Below are positions 1-7,853 of a stretch of DNA of 64,000 nucleotides, piece after piece; position 1 is the stretch's first letter; every line of letters starts with the position of its first letter. The DNA comes from an uncultured Muribaculum sp. (GTDB lineage: Bacteria > Bacteroidota > Bacteroidia > Bacteroidales > Muribaculaceae): assembly GCF_910583865.1 (NCBI RefSeq), contig NZ_CAJTYX010000003.1:34737-98736 (forward strand). Reading direction: 5' to 3'. The notes beneath the pieces were generated by a model. The model had not been told where the DNA came from. It worked only from the letters and a program-made list of their open reading frames with translations, and made no database searches. Made by a program: the position numbers and the translations under genes.

Positions 1-1
1 G

Positions 2-1213
2 ATTTTGTCGCCTACAGGAAGCGGCAAAACATTGGCCTTTACTGCAATGATGCTCTCCACGCTGCAAAAACCATACGGAGAGATTCAAGGTGTGGTCGTA
101 GCTCCGTCGAGGGAGCTGGTGATGCAGATTTTCCGCATTGTCCGAGAACTTGCGTCCGGATATAAGGTTGTGGCCCTTTATGGCGGCCATTCCATGATCG
201 ACGAGAAGAACTCACTTTCTCCGATGCCCGATATAGTAGTGGCTACGCCGGGACGATTACTCGACCATGTGATGCGCAAGCAGATAGACCTTTACACCAC
301 GCGTGTGCTCGTGCTTGACGAATATGACAAGTCACTGGAACTTGGATTCCATGATGAGATGAAGAAGCTGCTGCGAGTGATGCCGCGACGCGAACGCACC
401 ATACTGACCTCTGCCACACGTCTGACTGACATCCCCGAATTCCTGAAACTCGGTCAAACAGCAACGATAGATTGCTTGGAGAAGTCGGCCGACCTGCGGT
501 CGCGAATGCAGATAGTGGAGGTCGAGAGTCCATCAAAAGACAAACTTGACACGCTCACAGACCTTATGCGGTCGCTTCCCGACGGTCGCGTGATAATCTT
601 TGTCAACCATCGTGAGAGTGCCGACAGGGTCTACCGCCACCTAAAAGGAGCAGGGTTGCCGGTAGGCCTATATCATGGTGCATTGGAACAGAACGATAGG
701 GAAAAAGCCGTCGATCTTCTCAACAATGGCTCGACACCTGTTCTGGTGAGCACCGATCTCGGGGCGCGCGGTCTCGACATAGACTCGGTAAGCGCCATAG
801 TGCACTACCATATGCCTCTATCGCAAGAGACGTGGACTCACCGCAACGGGCGCACCGCACGTGTCGACGCCACCGGCACGGTCTATGTCCTCGCTTCGGA
901 ATCCGACACTATTCCCGACTACATAGTGTTCGACCGATCATATTCTCCTACAGGCCATTCCGACAATCCAATCCGTGCATCTGCCGAAACTCTCTATTTC
1001 AATGCGGGAAAGAAAGAGAAGATATCAAAAGGCGACATAGCGGGGTTTATCATAAAACAGGGCGGCGTGGATCCCGCCGGAGTGGGACGCATAGTAGTGC
1101 GCGACCATAATGCAATAGCCGCCGTTCCTGCCGGCATGGCAGACGGGTTGGCGGTTCGCCTGTCTGCGCAAAAGCTGAAAGGCAAGAAAGTAAGGGTGTC
1201 TGTTATGAGATGA
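2..1213 (+). CDS. DEAD-box RNA helicase, DbpA-like (5' end outside window)
   Basis: ATP-dependent RNA helicase, probably in ribosome assembly or RNA remodelling. The reading frame is open at the left edge; the first visible residues already belong to motif I (PTGSGKT), so only the Q-motif region and N-terminus are missing. Seen in order: ATPGRL, motif II written LDEYD instead of DEAD, motif III TSAT, the second RecA domain with VSTDLGARGLDID, and motif VI HRNGRTAR. The last ~65 residues (KGDIAGFIIKQGG... to the end) resemble the DbpA RNA-binding domain, which in E. coli DbpA recognises 23S rRNA hairpin 92. Family assignment is firm; the exact substrate is inferred. Confidence 0.9.
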   Translation: MLSPTGSGKTLAFTAMMLSTLQKPYGEIQGVVVAPSRELVMQIFRIVRELASGYKVVALYGGHSMIDEKNSLSPMPDIVVATPGRLLDHVMRKQIDLYTTRVLVLDEYDKSLELGFHDEMKKLLRVMPRRERTILTSATRLTDIPEFLKLGQTATIDCLEKSADLRSRMQIVEVESPSKDKLDTLTDLMRSLPDGRVIIFVNHRESADRVYRHLKGAGLPVGLYHGALEQNDREKAVDLLNNGSTPVLVSTDLGARGLDIDSVSAIVHYHMPLSQETWTHRNGRTARVDATGTVYVLASESDTIPDYIVFDRSYSPTGHSDNPIRASAETLYFNAGKKEKISKGDIAGFIIKQGGVDPAGVGRIVVRDHNAIAAVPAGMADGLAVRLSAQKLKGKKVRVSVMR

Positions 1214-1227
1214 ATCATTTATTTTTG

Positions 1228-1235
1228 TAATTTTG
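1228..1235 (+). promoter_or_regulatory. TAnnTTTG -7 box before the SPOR/folE operon
   Basis: TAATTTTG matches the Bacteroidetes -7 consensus and lies 19 bp upstream of the SPOR gene ATG. No convincing -33 TTTG is seen at the expected distance. Confidence 0.5.
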
Positions 1236-1254
1236 CAGTCATTAATGTAACATT

Positions 1255-1782
1255 ATGAATATACGCAAATCCAGGTTCTTGAAATTGCTATCATTGAGGT
1301 GCTTCATGACAGCGGTACTCGCTATAGCCGCCACTTTTTCGGCTACGTATGCCCAGACTACGGATGACACCACCGCCTTGTGCCGCCCTTCAATTGAAGA
1401 GCATATCGCAGCCGACAGCATCATAATAATAAGGATGCCTGACGCCCTCAGGGAGCGCCTGCGTGCCACCGAAGCTAACGAGCAGGAACAAGCACGCACT
1501 GTGGCGCACGGACGTACAGGAGGATACCGTATACAAATATTCGCTGACAATAATCCGCGTACAGCCAAGAACGAGGCACGTACACGGGCACGCAATGTGG
1601 TATCGCGTTTTGCCGACTACCCCTCGTATGTGGAATACAAGGCCCCGTATTGGCGCACACGCATAGGTAATTTCCGCACGCATGACGAGGCCGACAAAGC
1701 CGCTGCTGAAATTAAGGAAGCTTTCCCGGGATATAGCCGTGAGATAAGAGTGGTGCGCGACCGGATTATTGTAGGCGAATAA
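1255..1782 (+). CDS. SPOR-domain secreted protein
   Basis: Probable cell-envelope protein that binds denuded peptidoglycan glycan strands, the known role of SPOR domains. The 175-residue product has an N-terminal signal sequence (hydrophobic about 17-30, cleavage likely before QTTDD). A SPOR domain occupies roughly residues 82-175: GGYRIQIF, a helix with repeated alanine/arginine, WRTRIGNF and the final RIIVGE strand. It heads a same-strand series with folE 28 bp downstream. No catalytic domain is visible, so the specific role is unknown. Confidence 0.8.
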   Translation: MNIRKSRFLKLLSLRCFMTAVLAIAATFSATYAQTTDDTTALCRPSIEEHIAADSIIIIRMPDALRERLRATEANEQEQARTVAHGRTGGYRIQIFADNNPRTAKNEARTRARNVVSRFADYPSYVEYKAPYWRTRIGNFRTHDEADKAAAEIKEAFPGYSREIRVVRDRIIVGE

Positions 1783-1810
1783 ACAGGAAAAACAACCGCA
1801 GACTGACATT

Positions 1811-2383
1811 ATGCAGGATCAGGACATGGTTATCGAGGAGATAGCCCGACACTACAGAGCCATCATAGAGCTTATCGGAGAGAATCCCGACCGTGAAGGA
1901 TTGAAAAAAACGCCCGTTCGGGCAGCTAAGGCATTATATTATGCCACACAAGGCTACCGACAAGACGCTTCGGAGGTAATGAAGCAGGCTATATTCGAAT
2001 ATGCAGGATCACGCATGATAGTGGTGCGCGACATCGAGTTCTACTCCTTCTGTGAACACCATATATTGCCGTTCTTCGGCAAAATATCCGTAGGCTACAT
2101 CCCTGACGGAAACATGATCGGGCTATCAAAACTCGCAAGAGTGGTCAACGTCTACGCCCGACGCCTACAGGTGCAGGAACGCCTTACCGCCGAGGTCACC
2201 CGTGAGATAAGCCGCACGCTCGGAGCAAAGGGAGTGATGGTAGTGTGTCGCGCCGAACACCTTTGCATGAAAATGCGCGGTGTGGAGAAGCAGGACAGCT
2301 CCACTGTCACGATGGACTATGACGGAGTGTTTGCCGACGATGCTTCGTTAAGGCAGGAATTTCTTTCTCTCATAGATAACTGA
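1811..2383 (+). CDS. folE: GTP cyclohydrolase I
   Basis: Converts GTP to 7,8-dihydroneopterin triphosphate, the first step of tetrahydrofolate synthesis, in the cytosol. The 190-residue length fits the type I enzyme. Zinc ligands are recognisable: Cys81 and His84 in FCEHHILPF and Cys152 in AEHLCMKM. The LQVQERLT segment is also typical. The gene starts 28 bp after the SPOR gene and is followed after 7 bp by the sugar transporter, so it is probably co-transcribed. Confidence 0.96.
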   Translation: MQDQDMVIEEIARHYRAIIELIGENPDREGLKKTPVRAAKALYYATQGYRQDASEVMKQAIFEYAGSRMIVVRDIEFYSFCEHHILPFFGKISVGYIPDGNMIGLSKLARVVNVYARRLQVQERLTAEVTREISRTLGAKGVMVVCRAEHLCMKMRGVEKQDSSTVTMDYDGVFADDASLRQEFLSLIDN

Positions 2384-2390
2384 TAATAAT

Positions 2391-3665
2391 ATGGCCAGAT
2401 CCAACGACACGGTGCGTATCGGCGTACCTTTCCTCCTTGTCTCCACTCTTTTTCTCGCCTGGGGACTTGCCAACAATATGAATGATACGCTTCTTGCCGC
2501 TTTCCGGCGCATAATGTCAATGAGCGATCTGCAGACATCGATGGTGCAGTTCGCGTTCTTCGGCGCATATGCCTGCGTGGCACTTCCTGCAGCGTTGTTC
2601 ATTCGGAGATATACCTATAAGTCTGGTATCATACTGGGATTGCTGCTCTATGCCTGCGGAACAATGCTCTTTTATCCGGCAGGAGAAACGGCGAGCTACC
2701 CGTTTTTCCTTTTTGCCATTTATGTCATGGCATGCGGATGCGCCGTGTTGGAGACAACCGCCAATCCCTACATATTGTCGATGGGCGAACGCGAGAATGC
2801 CACACGAAGGCTCAACATTGCCCAGACGTTCAATCCGGTGGGAGCCGTATGCGGCATACTTATAAGCCGCCACTTCATACTGTCGGAACTTAACGCCGCC
2901 GATGCCGCCGAACGTGGTGACATGTCGGCAACCGAGCTGATGAGCATACAGAGCCATGAGTTGTCGGCCATATCGGGTACCTACATGATAATCGGTATTG
3001 CCCTGTTGGGACTTCTTGCCCTTATAATGTTTGCCCGTATGCCCAAGTTCAAGGACGAGACGGAATCTGCTCCCGTGAGGGACACATTGCACCGTTTGTG
3101 GCGTAAGAGGTCGTATCGATTCGGTGTCGTAGCCCAGTTCTTCTATGTAGGTGTGCAGACATGCGTATGGTCGTTCACCATACGTTACGTAATGTCCGAG
3201 CTTCATTGTCTTGAAAAAGAGGCTTCAATGGTGTTTCTATACTCCATATTGGCGTTCACACTATTCCGGTTCATGTTCACGTGGCTCATGAAGTATGTGG
3301 CCCCAGTGCGTTTGCTCATGTACGCATCGGCAGTGGCGATCATCCTGACCGCGTGTGTGGTCACTATGTCAGGAATGGTATCTGTGGTGGCCCTTGTGGG
3401 TATATCCGCTACGATGTCGCTGATGTTCCCCACCATCTACGGAATCGCGCTCGAAGGGATGAGTCCGGCCGACAATAAGATTGCCGCTTCAGGATTGATA
3501 ATGGCGATTCTCGGTGGCGCTTTGCTGACACCACTGCAAGCCTGGATTTCCGATATCGCCGGTATATCGGCATCTTTCATAGTGTCGTTGCTCTGCTTCG
3601 TGGTGATACTTGGTTATGCCTCGTCGATAATTGTCTCACGCAAAAAATCTACCATCTATGGCTGA
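2391..3665 (+). CDS. FucP-type sugar:proton symporter (MFS)
   Basis: Twelve-helix major facilitator protein, 424 residues, importing a sugar across the inner membrane. Features of the FucP/GluP branch: an early NNMNDTLL segment in the first helix and LETTANPYI in the fourth to fifth helix region. Substrate could be L-fucose, glucose or galactose; the GDP-L-fucose synthase three genes on makes fucose attractive but does not prove it. Its stop overlaps the next gene's start by 8 bp, suggesting translational coupling. Confidence 0.85.
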   Translation: MARSNDTVRIGVPFLLVSTLFLAWGLANNMNDTLLAAFRRIMSMSDLQTSMVQFAFFGAYACVALPAALFIRRYTYKSGIILGLLLYACGTMLFYPAGETASYPFFLFAIYVMACGCAVLETTANPYILSMGERENATRRLNIAQTFNPVGAVCGILISRHFILSELNAADAAERGDMSATELMSIQSHELSAISGTYMIIGIALLGLLALIMFARMPKFKDETESAPVRDTLHRLWRKRSYRFGVVAQFFYVGVQTCVWSFTIRYVMSELHCLEKEASMVFLYSILAFTLFRFMFTWLMKYVAPVRLLMYASAVAIILTACVVTMSGMVSVVALVGISATMSLMFPTIYGIALEGMSPADNKIAASGLIMAILGGALLTPLQAWISDIAGISASFIVSLLCFVVILGYASSIIVSRKKSTIYG

Positions 3666-4821
3666 AAATAAAAAGAAAGTATTCGTTTCAGGATGCTACG
3701 ACATGCTCCACTCCGGGCATGTGGCATTTTTCAAGGAGGCGTCGCGATATGGCGACCTCTATGTAGGCATCGGTTCTGACAAGACCATCGAGGATTTGAA
3801 ACACAGAAAGACCGTATACTCCGAAAAGGAGCGCCTTTATATGGTGAAGTCCATCCGCTATGTGACGGATGCTTACATAAATCCGGGGAGCGGAATGCTT
3901 GATTTCCTCGAGACAATCGACCGAGTCAACCCCGACATATTCGTGGTGAACTCCGACGGAGGCTCCGACCTTAAACGTGAATTGTGTCGTAAGCGTGGCA
4001 TAGAATACGTCGAACTGGAGCGCGTGCCGGATGCGGGACTTGAAGCTCGCTCGACCACATCGCTGCGAAAGGGAGTGAAGTCACATCTGCCATATCGCGT
4101 CGACATAGCAGGCACGTGGATCGATCAGCCTTATGTGTCTGAGCATGGAGCCGGGTGGGCCATCACCATGTCGATAGAGCCTACCGTGGAATTCATGGAG
4201 AGAGGCGGCATGTCGACTTCAACCCGCAACGCCGCCAAGAAAATCTGGCCCTACGAACTTCCGAATTACAATGAGGAGATGCTCGCACGCCTGCTTTTCT
4301 GTTTCGAGAACGACCCGGAGAACAAGGGCCATATCTCCGGAGCGCAGGATGCGATAGGCATATGCATGTCCGGACTTAACCGGCATTTCTATGATGGCCA
4401 CTATTGGCCATCCAGAATTGAATCATGTCATGATGAGGAGATACTTTCATGGCTTGAGGAGCATATCGTGCTTGTTCCAATGTTCCCGAGACGTCCGGGA
4501 TGTTCGGTTGTCGAAGGGAAGGATATCACTTCCGAGAAGGTGCGCCGGCTTACCGGTGCAGCCGACCGCTGCTGGGATGCTATCATAAGGCGCGACTTGC
4601 ATGATTTCGCTAATGCATTCCGCGACTCGTTTGATGCGCAGACAGCCATGTTCCCGGCCATGATACAACCGGGAGTACAAGAATACATCGATCGGTGGAG
4701 CAATCGTGCTCTCGCATGGAAGATGCTCGGCGCGGGCGGTGGTGGTCATCTTGCTCTCGTAGTCGATGAGATTCCACAGGATGACGATATAATACAGATA
4801 AAGATAAGAAGAAAAGAGTAG
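3658..4821 (+). CDS. Nucleotidyltransferase fused to GHMP-kinase-like domain
   Basis: Two-domain protein of 387 residues. The N-terminal ~140 residues are a cytidylyltransferase-type fold with FVSGCYDMLHSGHVAFF (HxGH nucleotide-binding motif) and a later DGGSDLKRELC segment. The rest resembles a GHMP small-molecule kinase: PYRVDIAGTWID at the start, GHISGAQDAIG in place of the usual glycine-rich motif 2, and MLGAGGGGHLALV as motif 3. By analogy with HldE-like and Fkp-like fusions it could phosphorylate a sugar and then activate it as an NDP-sugar; the substrate is not known. I chose the ATG at 3658 (MAENKKK), which overlaps the transporter stop by 8 bp, over an in-frame ATG 27 bp upstream inside the transporter. 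Confidence 0.75.
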   Translation: MAENKKKVFVSGCYDMLHSGHVAFFKEASRYGDLYVGIGSDKTIEDLKHRKTVYSEKERLYMVKSIRYVTDAYINPGSGMLDFLETIDRVNPDIFVVNSDGGSDLKRELCRKRGIEYVELERVPDAGLEARSTTSLRKGVKSHLPYRVDIAGTWIDQPYVSEHGAGWAITMSIEPTVEFMERGGMSTSTRNAAKKIWPYELPNYNEEMLARLLFCFENDPENKGHISGAQDAIGICMSGLNRHFYDGHYWPSRIESCHDEEILSWLEEHIVLVPMFPRRPGCSVVEGKDITSEKVRRLTGAADRCWDAIIRRDLHDFANAFRDSFDAQTAMFPAMIQPGVQEYIDRWSNRALAWKMLGAGGGGHLALVVDEIPQDDDIIQIKIRRKE

Positions 4822-4843
4822 ACAAATTTCAAAAGCATCTGCT

Positions 4844-5785
4844 ATGGAAAAAAATTCGAAGATTTATGTTGCCGGACACAGAGGAATGGTCGGTTCTGCC
4901 ATTGTCCGGGAACTGAAACGTCAGGGTTATAATAACATCATAACCCGCACACACAAGGAACTCGATCTCATAAACCAACAGGCCGTAGATGATTTTTTCG
5001 CAGCCGAGAAACCGGACTATGTGTTCCTTGCCGCAGCCAAAGTGGGTGGCATAGAGGCTAACCAGTCGGCACTCGCCGATTTCATGTACGACAACATGAT
5101 GCTTGAGATGAACGTTATCCATGCCGCATGGAAAAATGGCGTCAAAAAATTGGAATTCCTTGGCTCGTCATGTATCTATCCAAGGATGGCTCCCCAGCCT
5201 ATGCCTGAATCATGCTTGCTCACTTCGGAACTTGAAAAAACCAACGAAGCATATGCGCTTGCAAAGATCTCAGGACTGAAATACTGCGAGTTTCTCAACC
5301 GTCAATATGGCACCGATTATATCTCAGTGATGCCCACGAACCTTTATGGTCCTAATGACAATTACCATCCGACTCATTCTCATGTGCTTCCCGCGCTTAT
5401 ACGCCGCTTCCATGAAGCCAAAGAAGCCGGTCTGGAGGAAGTGACTTGCTGGGGTGACGGTACTCCGTTGAGGGAGTTCCTTTATGTCGATGACCTCGCC
5501 AATCTATGCGTGTTCCTCATGAACAACTACTCAGGCAACGAAACTGTGAATGCCGGTACCGGGAAGGAACTTACCATAAAGGAGCTTACCGAGCTTGTGG
5601 CCAAGACCGTAGGCTATAATGGCACGATACTTTGGAATACCGAAATGCCCAACGGCACCCCTCGCAAATTGCTCGATGTCAGCAAGGCGAAAGCTTTGGG
5701 ATGGACCTACAAGACCGAACTTCCGGAGGGTGTAAAACTCGCCTACGAGGATTTCCTTTCAAATCCCATGCGCGCAGAGCGCTGA
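4844..5785 (+). CDS. fcl: GDP-L-fucose synthase
   Basis: Epimerase/reductase making GDP-L-fucose from GDP-4-keto-6-deoxy-D-mannose, in the extended SDR family. The 313-residue protein has the NADP-binding GHRGMVGSAIV at residues 12-22, the catalytic SSCIYP, and the YALAK catalytic Tyr/Lys pair, then MPTNLYGPNDNYH. It follows the nucleotidyltransferase by 22 bp and ends the operon. The usual partner gmd (GDP-mannose dehydratase) is not in this window. Confidence 0.95.
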   Translation: MEKNSKIYVAGHRGMVGSAIVRELKRQGYNNIITRTHKELDLINQQAVDDFFAAEKPDYVFLAAAKVGGIEANQSALADFMYDNMMLEMNVIHAAWKNGVKKLEFLGSSCIYPRMAPQPMPESCLLTSELEKTNEAYALAKISGLKYCEFLNRQYGTDYISVMPTNLYGPNDNYHPTHSHVLPALIRRFHEAKEAGLEEVTCWGDGTPLREFLYVDDLANLCVFLMNNYSGNETVNAGTGKELTIKELTELVAKTVGYNGTILWNTEMPNGTPRKLLDVSKAKALGWTYKTELPEGVKLAYEDFLSNPMRAER

Positions 5786-5799
5786 CATGCATTCAAGTT

Positions 5800-5850
5800 A
5801 TAAACGTTGTCCCGGCTGATCCTAATTAGGATATCCGGGACAACGTTTAT
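5800..5850. terminator. Bidirectional terminator between fcl and sodB
   Basis: Perfect 16-bp stem (5800-5815 with 5835-5850, ATAAACGTTGTCCCGG) whose loop contains a second small palindrome (ATCCTAATTAGGAT). It sits between convergent genes. Confidence 0.8.
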
Positions 5851-5971
5851 TCTGCAAATCCATAGAAACGAATAGGGGGTGTCGCTCTCACGAGTTCTAC
5901 CCCCGGCATTCATCACATTATGCTAAAAGTGCGATTTATAGATGTATTTATTGCAAATAGAGCTGATTAAA

Positions 5972-6565
5972 TTATTTTACCGTATACCGAGATGAGACTA
6001 CATCCCAATCTATGATGTCCCACAGCCGATGAAGAGCATCGGCACGACGGTTCTGGAAATCGAGATAATAGGCATGCTCCCACACATCGAAACAGAGTAA
6101 GGGATTAAGGCCCTGCGTCAGAGGATTGGCGGCATTCGGACCTTGCGTTATGAATAGGCGTCCATCCTTATCCTGCGACAGCCATACCCATCCTGATCCA
6201 AAAAGTCCTACACCGGCTTTTTCAAAAAGTTTCTTGAACTCGTCGAACGAACCGAAGTCACGCGTGATAGCTTCGGCCAAAGCCCCCTCAGGCTCGCCTC
6301 CTCCGTCGGGAGAGAAAGAGAAGAAATAAAAGATATGATTCCAGGCCTGTGACGCGTTGTTGAACAACGGCCCGTCGGATGTCTTTATAATCTCTTCGAG
6401 AGGTGTGTCCTCCCACTCCGTATCACGGATAAGATTATTGAGATTGTCGATATAAGCTTTCTCATGCTTACCCCAATGGTAGCTGATGGTTTCGGCGCTG
6501 ATGGCAGGTTCGAGTGCATCGGAAGCATACGGGAGCTTCGGTTGGCTATATACATTTGTTTCCAT
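5972..6565 (-). CDS. sodB: Superoxide dismutase (Fe/Mn)
   Basis: Cytosolic enzyme dismutating superoxide to hydrogen peroxide and oxygen. The 197-residue protein has the metal ligands of the family: His in ISYHWGKHEKAY, His in QAWNHIFYF, and Asp/His in CFDVWEHAYYLDF, plus the GSGWVWL signature. Bacteroides enzymes of this family can use iron or manganese; the sequence alone does not settle the metal. It stands alone, separated from the upstream efflux operon by a terminator. Confidence 0.95.
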   Translation of the reverse strand: METNVYSQPKLPYASDALEPAISAETISYHWGKHEKAYIDNLNNLIRDTEWEDTPLEEIIKTSDGPLFNNASQAWNHIFYFFSFSPDGGGEPEGALAEAITRDFGSFDEFKKLFEKAGVGLFGSGWVWLSQDKDGRLFITQGPNAANPLTQGLNPLLCFDVWEHAYYLDFQNRRADALHRLWDIIDWDVVSSRYTVK

Positions 6566-6566
6566 A

Positions 6567-6613
6567 AAAAAACGTTATTCGGAAGATTTATATGTTCATC
6601 TGTCCGAATAACG
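6567..6613 (-). terminator. Intrinsic terminator of the efflux operon
   Basis: Inverted repeat CGTTATTCGGA (6573-6583 with 6603-6613) followed on the minus strand by a run of seven T. It lies just after the tolC-like gene and just upstream of sodB. Confidence 0.85.
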
Positions 6614-6644
6614 CTAAAAGGCATGGTATGGTTCAAGCTGAGAC

Positions 6645-7853
6645 TCAGTATTGAGGGGCGTAACGTGCTATCCTCGCCATCGACTGTTGGTATCGGTATT
6701 GTATTTCGAGCATCCGTAGTATCGCGTCGGTATATGAGGCCGATTCGATAAGATATGTCATCATGCTTATCTGCCCTCCGTCGAGTGCGCGGAGGAGAAG
6801 TCTGGGAGTAGACGAACCTTCAAGCACTTTACGATAAGACTCATATCGTTGTTGCATATTCATTGCTTCAGCATGTAGAGCGTCGATTGATGCCTTCTGT
6901 TCTATGGCCTGTTGCTCGGCACGGGCTTGCTCTGCCAGACTCTCCAGCCGTGCGGCTTCCGCTTTCCCGCGAGAGGAAAATACGGGTATTGAAAGTCCGG
7001 CTACGAATCCATGGAAAGGCGTCCCGTCCTCGTGGGCGAAATGATATCCCGCAGTGAGCGAAGGCAACGCGCGCCGACGTTCGGCATCGCTTCGCGCACG
7101 TGATGCTTCCGCCAGGATTCGTGACTGCTCAATCTCCGGCATGGCTGATGAGTTCGCGCTATATAGAGCCAATGGGTGGAGAATTTCGTCAGGGTATCCG
7201 TCAATAGCACGCAGAATGACCTTGGCGCTGTCGGACGAGCCGACGAATGATCCTATTGCCGACAAGCAACGTGCACGCTCCACGTCTATCTCGCTCTGTC
7301 GGGAAAGCACTTCAAGCCGCTCGATTCTCAATTTCTCCACATCGAGGACTGTTATTTCATTACGTAGTGCCCCCTTTGTCGCGATTTCAAGCAGAGAGTC
7401 GATGCATGCTATCCGGCGCGACATCACATCGGCACATTTACGTATATAGACCCCGTCGACGAGCAACATACGCGCGGTTTCTTTCGCATCGTTGATCTGT
7501 ACCTGCCTGGAGGCGTCGATGGCCTGCGAACGTAATCTCGCTTCACGGCGTAATGCCCCGTAGACTCCGGGCCACTCCATCGACTGGCTTATAGTAATGT
7601 CCGTCTTATTGCCGGCCTCTCCGGCACTCCACATATATCCGCCCTCGATTTCCGGATCCGGCAGAGTGGCGGCGGAGCGTAACGACTCACGTTCGGCCTC
7701 TCTCGCGTAGTAGTCGCTCTTAAGTCCCGGATTCATAGTTATCATCCGATCGACGAGCGAATTGAAGTTATCAGCGTGCGCATGCATTATCGCCGACGTA
7801 GCGACAGCCGCTATGATAACCCGTAGATATTTATTTCTTGCGACGCTGCGCAT
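6645..7853 (-). CDS. TolC-family outer-membrane efflux protein
   Basis: Outer-membrane channel of a tripartite efflux pump (CusC/CzcC type), 402 residues. An N-terminal signal peptide (about 1-27, ending MHAHA) is followed by two OEP-type repeats rich in long alpha-helices with many Ala/Glu/Arg. The start overlaps the RND pump gene by 23 bp, so all three components are probably translated from one message in the order adaptor, pump, channel. Confidence 0.88.
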   Translation of the reverse strand: MRSVARNKYLRVIIAAVATSAIMHAHADNFNSLVDRMITMNPGLKSDYYAREAERESLRSAATLPDPEIEGGYMWSAGEAGNKTDITISQSMEWPGVYGALRREARLRSQAIDASRQVQINDAKETARMLLVDGVYIRKCADVMSRRIACIDSLLEIATKGALRNEITVLDVEKLRIERLEVLSRQSEIDVERARCLSAIGSFVGSSDSAKVILRAIDGYPDEILHPLALYSANSSAMPEIEQSRILAEASRARSDAERRRALPSLTAGYHFAHEDGTPFHGFVAGLSIPVFSSRGKAEAARLESLAEQARAEQQAIEQKASIDALHAEAMNMQQRYESYRKVLEGSSTPRLLLRALDGGQISMMTYLIESASYTDAILRMLEIQYRYQQSMARIARYAPQY

